From Todiramphus chloris collaris (taxonomy: Eukaryota; Chordata; Aves; Coraciiformes; Alcedinidae): a stretch of 64,000 nt of DNA. A program made the position numbers and the translations under genes. The stretch is from positions 1,338,489 through 1,402,488 of the forward strand of contig JANVCC010000174.1 of assembly GCA_025345505.1 (NCBI GenBank). Direction: 5' to 3'. Shown here in pieces: positions 24,301-35,140 of the stretch. Numbering within the stretch: the stretch's first letter is position 1; each line of letters starts with the position of its first letter. Under the pieces are notes generated by a model. That model had not been told where the DNA came from, ran no database searches, and saw nothing but the letters and a program-made list of their open reading frames with translations.

Positions 24301-27300
24301 AAAGCCAGAGCCAGTGGCTCAGCTGATCAGGGGGTTGGAAGTAGAATCGGACCTGTTGACTTTGAGGAGCTTGAGATGTGTCTGTGCCCTGCAGTGCCAA
24401 TATAGCAGCTGCAGAAACAAACTGGTTAGTTCACCACTGAGAAGGCAGAAGACAGAGACCTTACTAGTGATGGAACTGGAGGGAAGGAGTCAACTTCCTG
24501 AGCTGCTCTGAAGCCAAGCCTGTGGTCTTTGGAGCACATTTTCATTGGATAATGACTGTGCAGGACCAGAGCCTGACCCTGAGCTGGCAGGTTAGCCTGC
24601 TGGAGATGCGAGCAGGCACGCTGGCTCCGAGTGTCCTCGCTGGTCTGGCTCACCCTGGTGTGATACTGGGGCTTCTGGTAGCATCTCCTGTGCTTGTTCC
24701 CAGAGCTGACACAGAATTTTCCTCCTCCTGCCCCCCAGTAGCAGAGGGAAGGGAGGCTGTGGGCAGACTGGGAGCAGTGGTGCCAGGTGGTCTGCACATG
24801 TGTCCTGGCAGCAGCGGGGCAGCTCCCCAGCCCCAGTGAGAGCCCCGCTGCTCCCTGGCTGGGCCACTGGCCTGGGGTGCAAAGCACTGGAGCTGGGGGA
24901 GGGCTCTGTGGGAGAGGGCTCAAGGCAGCGCTCCCTGATACACCCTCATGGAGCTGTCTTTTTATTTGCAAACTGAGCAGTTGTACTGGAAGAGATTTAG
25001 CAAACATGGGGCTGCACAATGCTGTGTGTACTGAGTCACACATCAGGGCTAGAGCCAACTAGCACTGTGAGCTACTGAGGCAAACATTTGAGAATAGTTA
25101 CAATAGGCACCAAAAATATCTTCAAATGAGATCTTTCTGCATTGCTGCGTGTTGGGTAACAGGGAGGGCTGACAACCTAAGCTTAAACTCTACCCACATG
25201 CTCTAGAGCTCATCCTGGCCACGGCAGGCAACAGGGATGGGAACAAAGCAGAAGAAGAGCAGTTTTGCTCCTATAAAGGGAGCACTGATGAGCCAACGTC
25301 AAATAGGTTGGAAAAGTTCTGCTCTGATGGAGAGATGGGGTCGTGGTCCTGCATAGTGAGAGAGGCTTTAGTGTTTGTCCCTCTAGTCCTGGCTCTGACT
25401 GCATTCCAGGAGGGAATGACCCTGGAATTACTAACAGACTGTTGGAGCTGCAGCTCAAAGCTCCCCACACCTGCATGGGGCCAGGGCAGGATCCGTCTGC
25501 TCCTGTCTGGTTTTAAAGCTCCCAAGAAAGGGGGCTGCTCTTGGGGTGTCTTGTAGAAACGTTCCCTGTCGTGAGGTTGTCTCAGGGGTTTGCTCCGTGG
25601 TTGCCGTTTCCTCTCTGCCACTTTCTCACACAGTAAAGGAGCTGCTTCCCCAAAGCCCAGGTCTGCTTTCGGAGACACGATTCCCCAAACTCCCAGCCCA
25701 GGGTCTTGTCCAGACCACCTCGGCAGACCAGGAGGGCAGGCAGCGGCAGCCCTCGGTGCCATCTGGCACGTAGCGAGAACAGGGGCGGTGGCGGGCGCCG
25801 AACGCGACTCAGCCTGTTGGCAGGTGACCCTTTGGCACCCCCTCCCCAGCATCCCCATCCCCTTCCCTGGCATCCCACAGCCCTTTGGTCTCGCCACGGC
25901 CCCCGCCTGCCACCGGCTCTCCCACCGCTTCCGCAGCCGGGTTTTGTTGTTTTTTTTCTGCCAGCGCAGGGCACTGAAAAGTGCTGGCACTGCCAAAAAC
26001 CCTGTGTGCACTACGACTCCCCAAACATCCCTTTATTTTTATTGTTCTGTTAATTACTGTTTAAACTTTAATAAGTCACTTCGTCAGGAGGGGGGACCTG
26101 CAGTGAGGTTTCTGTGCAAACACTGGGCCCGGCGGTGACTCTGGTGTAACATAACCCTTTATACAATGTGGGAATGTTTAGACTGTAACAGAAACTTGTT
26201 ATTTTAATGACAGTTAAAGGGGGGAAAAAAAGAAAGGAGCGAATGAAAAAGGGAAGCAAGTTTGTTGGGGAAACAGCTCATCTCAATCTCTCTGTCTGGC
26301 CTCTTTTCTCTTGGCTTTAATGATAGCTGGATAAGGAGGCTTTATGGCTTCTGTGGCAGCGAGTCTTGTTCCCAGAGATGCCCTATGCAAGGCAGAATGT
26401 GGTCCCCTCTGTTCTGCGGGGCAAGGCTAACAGCGGAGAGATGCTGATGGAAGCAGCATGGCTTGATTTTGCTCAGAGGCAGCAGCAGATGCCTAAAGCC
26501 AATTTGAGCTCAGTCTAATTATTCTGACCCACACGAGAGACTTTCCCCTCCCATTCAGCGCTTCTTCCACTGTTTAAGTTTTTAAGTAGCTCTGCTGAAG
26601 CAGATGCTGGCACGCCATAGATAAGGGGTCCCAACATCCCATGGAAAAATGGACCTCGAAGCTAGAAAGTGCTGCCTTAGTTTGACTCGAAAGGAGGAAC
26701 CATTCTGGACACCAGGGAGAGAGAACCTGGATCATGCCCTCGGCGGTGGGAGGACGGAGGGCTCACAAGCATCCTGGCGTTTGGATTGTGGCTGTTGATG
26801 TCTGTATTGCTTTGAGGTAGTGGAAGGTGCCTGGGCAGTGGCTGATGTCCCTGCACCACCACAGTGAAGTCACCTCCAGGTTTGGCTTGGCTATATTTAG
26901 CACTCGCTATAGACAAGACCATATAGAGTGATATATATGATCTGAAAACCTTCAACTCCTGCTGACCTCTCTGCTGCTACAGTGAAATCCCCCAAATCTG
27001 TACGGTCTGGGTGGGGGGTGACGCAAGACTGGGAGAAGGGAGAGCTCTCACCTCTTCCCTGCCAGGCTTCCTGGTGGTCCCCGGAACAGTGTGACTTTCT
27101 CTGCCAGCCTCAGAGACCCAGGGAAGGGACGTGGCGGGGGTGCGGGGGTGTGGACCGGAGCGCAAGCGATTTGGCAGGAGGTGCTGGGGAGGAGGAGGAG
27201 GAAGCTGGGATGGTGCTGGGAACTTGAGGGAGGAAGAGGGGAGAGGAGGAGCATGCTAAGGTTGAGGCTGGCAGCTGGGAGGGGAAAGGGGGACGCTTTG

Positions 27301-28699
27301 GAGGGGAGGTCAGGAGAGCTTTGCATAGAATCAAGAACCTTCCTCAAGTGCCAGTCCTGTTCCTCTGTGCAGAGACCCTCTCTCCTCTTTGCTGAGTTCC
27401 TGACCGAAACTGCAGCCTGGGGGGCTTGCAAAGCTCTTTGGTGAGGACGAGTGTAGGATGGAGCAGGAGGGGGTGGAATCATGGCCCTCCTCCTCGGGGG
27501 GACTGTGTTTTCCCAAGCGGGTGAGCGCGCAGGGAGCGGGCCAGAACGGTTCACGCTTTCCTCGCCCGCTGCCGGGGCTGTGATTGTTATTGATTGGGTT
27601 TGCTGTTCTCGGCACTTTGTGTTTTTCCAGCTGAGCGTTGGCTGCCCCTTGAATTCTTGTTATTTATTTAATTAATTATTTATTTTGGGATTTTTAACCT
27701 CTGCTTTAGTCCCGATGCCCACAGACATGGCACGCGGGGCAGGTGCGTGCAGAGCCCCGAGCCGGTCAGCGGCTGGGGTGACCCTTGGGAGCGTGCGGGG
27801 GGCTGCGCAAGGCAGCAGGACCGTGCCAGGCTGCTGCGGGTGGGATGGAATTCACAGCTCTGTGGTGTCTCTGGAAGCGCGTCGTATGAAAAGGTAGAGA
27901 AATCTGCTCTGGTGGGAAAAGCAGAGCTTCACCTTGAAGCAAGTAACAGGAAGACGCAGAGGGATTTCCCACGCTTGGGCTTGTGTGGTGTCTGCCTGGC
28001 TGGCTGGGGGTGCAACCCCAAAGGTGGAGGGCCATGGGAACTGGTGGCTGGAGAAGTGGTTGCGATTCATTTGCAACGCGTGGCGTTTGAGAGCCCGCCG
28101 AGCCCCTCGTATTGACCTGCCCGAGCTCCAGCCGCGTGCCCCTGTCCCTCCTCCGCAGAGCTCTGCCGGCTCTCGGGGCCAGGGGCAGGAGCCGTCCCTT
28201 GAGGAATGGCATTTTCCAGGTTCCTGTGTGAGGCTGAACATGTCCCAGCTGCAAAAATAACCACGTATGTACCCTGTGGAAACAGGAGCAGCAGCGACAC
28301 ATCTGTCTGGTCTGGGCAGAGACAGCTTGTGACTAATGCCCCAAAGGGGCACCCAGCGGCTACAAGCTCCTCGCCCGCCTGCGGACCCCCGAGAGAGAGC
28401 CCTTTGGGGGGGACTCGCCCGTCGGAGGGGTGAAGCTCTGCGGCGGGCAGAGCAACAAATACCTCTGGGCCTCTTCTTGGACCGGTGGGTTCCAGCGAGA
28501 CACTAACATCGAGTGGCTTCTCTGGAGCTGCTGGCGGGGCCACGACTGGCCCTGCTGGGGACCGGCGTCCCCCAGAGCAGCCCCAGCTCTTCCCCCCAGC
28601 CTCTGCTCCCGCCTCCCCGATGGCCGGCGGGGTCACTTTGGTTGGAGAGCACAAGCTGAGCTCAAGGATAGAACCCCCTGGACGGAGCCAAGGAGCCGC
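21321..28699. other. Non-coding, probable 5' intron
   Basis: A GT-rich microsatellite (about 21333-21366), a MIR-like relic (22920-23045) and unique sequence. AT-rich patches at 22185-22260, 26020-26240 and 27655-27700 might be regulatory. The 246-codon minus-strand frame (25271-26011) has no recognisable domain. No gene is supported. Confidence 0.5.
22920..23045 (+). repeat. MIR-like SINE relic
   Basis: The stretch ccagtgcttcctcatcag followed by tataatgggtataattagg resembles the MIR block ctcagtttcctcatctgtaa and tggggataat, with further weak similarity to the end near 23040. Heavily decayed. Assigned by eye. Confidence 0.5.
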
Positions 28700-29440
28700 T
28701 GTATAAAAAACGCTGAGGTTTTCCTTTTCTGTACAGCGCGTTTCCCTAAATTGCCTTTGACTGTGTGCATCGCTAATGAAAGTTTATGCCCTTGTTAGAA
28801 GGACAGGCAGGTCCGTTCCAGTTAGGGCTGGGTCTATCCTTCTGCCAACTGCCCTCCCCAGCACACACACACACACACACACTCTCTCTCTCTCTCACTC
28901 GCTCTCCCTGGTGAATAAGTGGAGGCTGTTATAAAAAAAAAAAAGGGAGAAAAGAAAAAAAAAAAAAAAAAAAAGAGGGGAAAAAAAAAATTTCCATATT
29001 TGTGTAAGTTGCTTTAAAAGCATTTTATCATGTCATAAAAAAAAAGGAAAGTACTCTCGGAAATTGATCCTGCACACGAGCCCATTGGACAGAAGGACGT
29101 CGGGATGTTAATGGCTATTTTGCTCCAGGGTGGCTTATTAAAAAATTTATACATAAATGCTTAAAATTGCATAAATTATTTAAAAAAAAAACATAGTAAG
29201 CAATTTGCAATCCCGATCCACTTTTCCTCTATTCCTTTCCCTCATCATTCTTTTCTTCCCTTCTTTCTTTACCAAAAAAAAAAAAAAAATTTAAAAATTC
29301 CTTCCCCTCTCCTCACCCTTCTCCCCTCCCTGTCTGCGAATGTGACGCCTCCAAAATTGTACACGTGTGTAAAATAAATGTGATTTTAAATGTGACCCGC
29401 CACTGGCCAGCAGAGCTGTCTGCAAGGGGGGAGTAAAAAA
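28700..29440. repeat. Microsatellite and A-rich low-complexity cluster with AT-rich patches
   Basis: An AC run (28862-28881) runs directly into a CT run (28882-28896). A-rich tracts follow at 28932-28990 and 29274-29289. Between them are AT-rich unique stretches, such as about 29020-29210 (cattttatcatgtcataaa, ataaatgcttaaaattgc) and 29340-29400, that could be part of a regulatory cluster continuing to 29830. No coding content was seen. Confidence 0.7.
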
Positions 29441-29512
29441 AAAGAAAGAAAGAAAAAAAAGATGAAAAAAAAAAAAAAGAGGGGAGAAGAAAAAAGAAAA
29501 GAAAGAAAGAAG
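29434..29512. repeat. A-rich/GAAA low-complexity tract
   Basis: A purine-only stretch built of A runs and GAAA units (aaagaaagaaagaaaaaaaa and so on). It interrupts the AT-rich candidate regulatory region. Confidence 0.85.
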
Positions 29513-29549
29513 TTTGGATATGATGAGTGTTTCTCGCAGGCGTGGAATG

Positions 29550-29830
29550 TCACCCACATATCCTGGAGATTGTACTGGGGAGGTTTATGATGGTTTCCCA
29601 TTGATTTGTTTCCCCGACGCAGCTGCCGACCTCTATTGAGGGACAAACATAATCAGCACTGACGCAAATTAGATGGTTATTCGTTTTGAAAATTGACAGA
29701 AAAACAATAAAAAAGATGAAATGCTCCCAAATCAATAGATATAATGAAATTCAAATAATCCGAGAGATGAGGTCTCCATGGCAACTGATAATGTGGAAAA
29801 GAAAACAATTTAATAAAGGACAGACACACT
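29550..29830. promoter_or_regulatory. Candidate enhancer with RFX-type X-box and homeodomain words
   Basis: Dense AT-rich unique sequence: ccattgatttgtttcccc, gacaaacataatcagcac, gcaaattagatggttattc, ccaaatcaatagatataatg and aattcaaataatccgag. At 29772-29785 is GTCTCCATGGCAAC, whose right half GGCAAC is a perfect RFX half site two bases from a near-match left half. It ends in acaatttaataaagg. It has the look of a deeply conserved element. Conservation was not checked. Confidence 0.5.
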
Positions 29831-30539
29831 TTGAAAACAGATTGGGCAAAGGGAAGGCGGGGGGGCGAGGGAGCAAGGGGGGCCGTGGGCTGGGTGGCGG
29901 TGGGAGGGGGCAGCGGGAGGAGGTGGTGGTGGGGAGCCGGAGCCGCTGCCTCTCCGGTTGGTTAGCGGTGCTGTGGTGAAGGATCACTGTCCATCCCAAG
30001 GACGCTTGCCATAATTAAGAGAGGCTTTCGGTCCAGAAAGTGCAGATTCAGGTTTTAATACACAAAATTATTTCAGGAGCACTGAATCGGAAAGTCGTTT
30101 GTTATGACCTTCCTGAGAGGCCTGGAGCAGGGCATGTTGGAGGCGCGGCGGCTGAGCCAGCTGAGTTATGGCATATTTGTGTTTTTATAGTGCGGAGGGG
30201 AGGGGGGAAGGGGGGAAGAAGGTTAAACAGTATTTACAGCTCAGTTGTTTTCAGAAAGGAAAGAGAAATAGAGTTCATGAAAAGATGCGAGTGGAAGAGA
30301 GAGAGAGAGGGAGAGGGAGAGATCCCCTGCCCGGCGCACACTCCGCTGGGACGCCAGCTCCAGTGAGACACTCACCGATGCTCTTTTTGCCTTGAGGTGT
30401 GAGGTGCAGATGGGCTGGGGGTAAAGAGGGGCTCTTTGGTGGGATGGGGAGCGTGTCTGTCCCTGCTGCCGAGTCTGCCTGCAGGGTCCGGCTTGGGACC
30501 CGACCGTCCTCTCACTCCAAGCTGCAGAATAAACCGTTC
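29831..30539. other. Non-coding, probable 5' intron
   Basis: G-rich sequence (29850-29950), an AT-rich patch (about 30010-30100) and a GA-rich microsatellite (30291-30323). Nothing else was seen. Confidence 0.5.
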
Positions 30540-30960
30540 CTGGCACGCGGGTTTGTGCCGCAAGCACGCGCGAGCGCGCGTGTGTGTGTGTGCGCGCGCG
30601 CGCGAGTGGACACAGGGTGCTCTGTGCTGCACGGGTGGCCGCTGCCTGCGTCTGCCTGCACGCGTGGCTGCCGCTGGGCCGGCTGTCCATCCGTCTGGCC
30701 GTGCGGGGCCGAGCGAGGTTCCTGCACCGTGCACCTGGCTGCGCGGCTGGGTCGCGGGCCCACGGGCATCTGCGCGCGTTAGCGTGCGGCCAGCGCGCGC
30801 GTAGCGCTTCAGGGGCACGTGCAGGGGCACGCGACGGCGCGCGTTCGTGTGCCAGGGCGTGTGCGAGAGCGCACCTGCGCGGCCACGTTCTCGTGCACGT
30901 GTGCGTCCCGCAGATGGGCGCTCGCCAGCAGCGCTAGCGCACGGGTAGGCTCACGAGGAC
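30540..30960. promoter_or_regulatory. CpG-rich island with Z-DNA-prone alternating tract
   Basis: A CpG-dense block with many GCGCGC and CACGTG-like words. 30574-30604 is a 31-bp strictly alternating purine-pyrimidine run of CG and TG, the classic Z-DNA sequence. It could be an internal promoter/CpG island, or a decayed, expanded simple repeat region. A 32-codon basic open frame starting at 30974 lies just downstream, but no support for translation was seen. Confidence 0.55.
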
Positions 30961-31040
30961 GGGAGATAAGAAGATGAGTCCTAACGATCAGAAGAAAGAG
31001 CGGCAAAAGGCAAGACAGAGAATTAGTGTGAGCACAGGGA

Positions 31041-32928
31041 GGTGTGGGGCCAGAGCCCAGCCCAGCCCGTGAGGTTTCTCTCCCGTGCTGCTCTGACAGG
31101 ACTGCTGAGGTAACAAGCCCGGGGATGTCCCCCTGCTTCAACGCCGCAGCTCAGCCCTCCTCTGCCAGCCTTTTCTGCACAAGCAGGACAGGCAAACATT
31201 TCTCCTACTCGTACCGCACGCTGTTAGCAGGTGCCGGGCACCTCCGGGGATGAAAGAGCCCCTCAAGTCCCAGTGCTGTGTGTGGTGGGGGCCTGCTCTG
31301 TGGGTTCACAGAAGACTCCCAGCCCCTCTCAGGGACGATAGGAACCTCTGAGGGCTCCGAGTGCCCCCGTCGCAGAGCCAGCCCGGAGCTCATCACTTGC
31401 TCACACAGAGCTCCGGCAGCGCTCAGGGGCTGCGGGGAGGGTGTAGCACAAGCTGGATGACCGAGATGGTCTAGCTTGTAGCAGAGGTCCCACCTCCCTT
31501 GTGTGGGATAACCCACTGATTTACTTCGCAGGACCTTGAACCACCACAATAATGAACTTTTGCTGGCCCTGCGTTTCTTAGTGATGCAACAGGCATTCAG
31601 GCTCCCAACTCCCATTTAGCTCCTGACTTCCCACTGCAATTAATTAGGAGCCTGCATTCATTGTTGGGTCTGAGCTTAATAGTGCTGAAAGGGATTGCAA
31701 ATTGCTCTTAAACTGCATACCAGCTACCAACAGTGTTTGGAGGGACCCCGTTTTAGGAGGTGGCTCACTTAACCCCTGCCCTCGATTAGGGCTGACTGAG
31801 CCCAGCCTGAAGCCAGGGAGCTGCTTCCCACTGACTTGGGTCACGGCGTGTTTGGATTATCTGTAAAGTAACTCGTTAAGACAGTCACCGGGAGGGACTG
31901 ATGAAACTTGGAGCAATTCCCTTCTGAACCTGCATCCCTGAATAGACCTGTTGTCTCTCCCAGGTCCTTTCTATTCCCCCAGCATCAGATACTTTCAGCT
32001 AAGTCTGGTTCCCTCTCTGCCCCTTTGATGTTTCACTGCACCCCTGCCCGTTTTCTGGCGTTTGCAAAGGGGTCTGGGCAGCGTTGCTCATCTCTTGGCC
32101 TCTTCCTCATTCCTGGGGAGCTGGCTCCTGCTCCGGAGGCTTTCCCAGCCCTCTGTGCTTTCCACCACCCTTTCCCTCCCTCTCTCTGCACCCACCGTGT
32201 CCTCCTGGCACCACAGCACCCGGAGCGTGCCTGTGTGGCTACAGGAGAGGTGAAGTTACAGGCCGTGTTTGCATTTAGTTGCCCTGACAACGTGTCTGGC
32301 TTGGTAGGGAGATTTCCAAGGGCCACACAGCCAGCCTGCAGGGACCCGACCGTGATGAGCTGTTACTCTTCCCTCTCCCTTCTGCGTCCTTCCCCTTGGT
32401 TTTCTTCACAACCTGTGTGGAGATTGATGACGGGATTGTGATGTAGATGTTAGCAGTTCTGCTTGATTTATAGAGTTACTTAGGCTGAGTGAGGCCACTT
32501 AGGCGCGGCTGGATAGTAAACCTTTTAGCTGGACTAAAAAATTAATAATAAATAAATAAGGCAAGGAGGAGAAACTGGATCAGAAAAGCTGATCCTTTTG
32601 GCTTTACGTTACCTGGAAGAAAGACTCAAGGCAGAAGGCTCCCGGGGAGCAGCGGGACCCTGCTCGCTGCATTCTGCTGGAGCTCCGAGAGGAGGGTTTC
32701 ATGGGCACAGGACGCTGCTGAAACCTCTCATCAAAGGTTCTGCATTGCCAGATGAACTGAAGGTTGGCTGCAGGACTCAAGGGACTTCTGAGCTTCAGAC
32801 TGCCCTGAATTGGTGCTTTTCCTCTGCTGTTAGTGAACTGCACCTAAAATTGCAAACGAGACGCTGGGCCTGCTAAGCTAGGGAAGAAACCTTCGCGCAG
32901 GTGGCTGCTCTCTGAAGAGAGCCAGCAG
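31041..32928. other. Non-coding, probable 5' intron
   Basis: Unique sequence. An AT-rich patch at about 32510-32565 (ctaaaaaattaataataaa) may be regulatory or low complexity. No exon was recognised. Confidence 0.5.
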
Positions 32929-33131
32929 GTCAGGGGCAGGCTGGGAGCCTTCCTGGTGTTATTGCCCGGAGAGGAGTGGGTCACGGGCAGGCTGGGAGCC
33001 TGCCTGGTGTTATTGCCCGGAGAGGAGCGGGTCATGGGCAGGCTGGGAGCCTGCCTGGTGTTATTGCCCGGAGAGGAGCGGGTCACGGGCAGGCTGGGAG
33101 CCTGCCTGGTCTTATTGCCCGGAGAGGAGAG
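32929..33131. repeat. 51-bp minisatellite, four copies, each with a perfect hairpin
   Basis: Four tandem units start at 32929, 32980, 33031 and 33082 (periods 51, 51, 51; the last unit is 50 bp). They differ at only a few positions. Units 2-4 contain GGCAGGCT-ggg-AGCCTGCC, an 8-bp perfect stem with a 3-nt loop; unit 1 has one mismatch. The period is 17 codons, so one frame stays open through the array, but there is no sign that it is coding. Confidence 0.95.
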
Positions 33132-34980
33132 GTCAGTACAGAGCAGGGAGCAGAACCAGAGCTCCCGATTCCCATTACTCACTTTTTCCCCCCCCCTCTT
33201 CTTTCCACTTTACTCCTTTTGTTAATTCTGGAAGTTCCCTGCGTTACTTGTATGCAGAAATCGGGGCTTGTCTCTTGTCCTTCGGAGGTGCAGGTGTGGG
33301 AATGCAGAGCAGGGCGAAGGGAAGGGCAGAGACGAGGAGCTTTGTGCCAGCGCTCGGGGGAGAGCACCGGAGCCGTAGCGGCTCTGCGAGTAAGGAGGCC
33401 GGGGGCAGACGAGATCAAAGCACGTTTAGGATCATTTTTGAGATCTGCTCAGGAAAAGGTTCAGACGTGCGTTACTAAAGGGCTGTGAAGAAGGATTAGT
33501 CCTGTCCTTGCTGGCAGTTGAACCACTCTCCCCCCCGAGCTGTGCCGAATGCCCGTGGAGAGCTGGCCGGGCGGCAGCGGCGCAGGTCAGCGGCAGGTGA
33601 GGAGATGGTGCCGCAGTGGAGACCGGAGCGGGGCCGGCACGGAGGCTGCCACTGTTCAGCCGTGCTGGGGACAAGGGCCCCAAGCTGGGGCGGGTGAGGG
33701 GCCGGGGGTCCACGGGCTGGTTGCAGGTGAGGGGGTCTCTGCGGTGGCCCTCAGCCAACGCGGCAGGAAGGAGACCGCACGGCGCTGAGCGGGTGCCCGT
33801 CCTGCTCCGCTGCCTGCCAGCCGGGCTCCGCTCTCCAGCGGGGACTCTGCGGACTCTGGAGGACTTTGAGTTGCAGCCCATTGCACCATTGCAGCAGGAG
33901 CAGTGCTGCCTGGGCTGTGCTCGGGCCAGCTCGCTCCTAGTGTGAGGTCTGCGCTGCCTTTCTCTCCCTGGCCAGTGATATATGGCATAAATTAGGCCTC
34001 TGAAGGGGGATACTGCATCCTTAAGAAGAAATATGTCCTCATTTTTCTTAAACACCGTTTGCACTGAGTGAAATGTTTAGAAGGGACGCTGAGGGATAAC
34101 TTTATTTCTTACTAGGGAGTTCAGAGCCGTTCAGTTAAACCCATAAAACACTGGGAGTAGGGAAGCTGACAGCCTGCCCGTGCATTAGAAAAGCCATTAC
34201 TCATCTAGGGGAAATTCACCCCATGCTGGAGCCTTGTGTTACCAATGGGGTGGTCCAGGGGAGGACACAGGATCATCTGAAGGGTCAGTAGGATGCTCAG
34301 AGATGGAAAACCTCAGTTAGTAACAAACCAGCCCAGAGACAGAGTGCTGATGTGGAGATCTCAAAGCGCTGAGTACATACAGCAGGTCTTTCCCATCCTG
34401 GTTGCTCCTTCTCTGCGTGGGGAAACTAAGGCACAGAGCTGGGGAGACTGACGGTTGCACCATGACTGGAAACCAGGCTGCAAGCCATCACTCCAGGCTT
34501 TTAACCCCCAGCTTAAATCAACCAAACCCAAATCCCCTTCCAGAGCAGGGAGTGCAAGCCAGGAGCCCTGACCCACTGCTCTGCTGCTGCCATGAGGCCC
34601 CGTTCCCAGCGTGGAGTCGGGAGTCCTGGCTCCACCGTCACTGCGCCGGCGTTCAGCCCTTTCTTCCCAGTGGGATTTAAGAAATCCACGGGAAGATGAA
34701 GCCAAGGTCTTGTGAGGGTCGGTGGTGTGGTGGGCCATGTTGCAGGTGTGGCTGGGTGGGCTTCTGCTGCTGCCCAGATTGCTGGCTGTGGCTCCGGGAG
34801 CTCTCGTGACTGGTTGTCCGAGGGGACAGGGCCACGGGCTCCCAGCGTCGTGGCAGACGAGGCTTCGGCCACCGAGAGGGTGGTGACTTTCTATTTGATA
34901 TTTTATTTTGGAGGCTTGACACCAAAAGATTTAATATTTGTTTGAAATGAGAAACAGTTCTCAAATGAATTTGGAGAGCC
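33132..34980. other. Non-coding, probable 5' intron
   Basis: GC-rich stretch at 33540-33850 with moderate CpG, otherwise unique sequence. A MIR-like relic is at 34395-34505. The AT-rich patch at 34880-34980 leads into the poly-C tract. No exon was recognised. Confidence 0.5.
34395..34505 (+). repeat. MIR-like SINE relic
   Basis: ggggaaactaaggcacagag (34419-34438) followed by ccatgactggaaaccaggct parallels the MIR 3' part gaggaaactgaggcacagag ... gaacccaggtct. Decayed. Assigned by eye. Confidence 0.6.
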
Positions 34981-34996
34981 TGGGAATTAATGTCAG

Positions 34997-35046
34997 CCCC
35001 CCCCCCCCCCCAAACCCCCCCCCCCCCCCCCCGCCCAGCCCCCCCC
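34997..35046. repeat. Poly-C tract (C15, C18 and further C runs)
   Basis: C15 at 34997-35011, AAA, C18 at 35015-35032, then CCC and C6 at 35041-35046. This can form an i-motif on this strand and a G-quadruplex on the other. Homopolymer lengths are prone to sequencing error. AT-rich sequence flanks it on both sides. Confidence 0.95.
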
Positions 35047-35140
35047 TTTCAATTTCTGAAGCCTGCTGATTTGAATATTTATAAATATCAGTAAATTATT
35101 TATTGTAGCAATCTGCTGTGCCATTTCACCAATCGCCGTT
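35047..35140. promoter_or_regulatory. AT-rich element next to the poly-C tract
   Basis: tgatttgaatatttataaat, atcagtaaattatttattg and ccatttcaccaatcgccg form a short AT-rich, non-repetitive patch of the kind seen in the other candidate enhancers. Evidence is compositional only. Confidence 0.3.

Noticed and set aside
25271-26011. 246-codon minus-strand open frame
   Set aside because: No recognisable domain; lies in GC-rich DNA with open frames on both strands.
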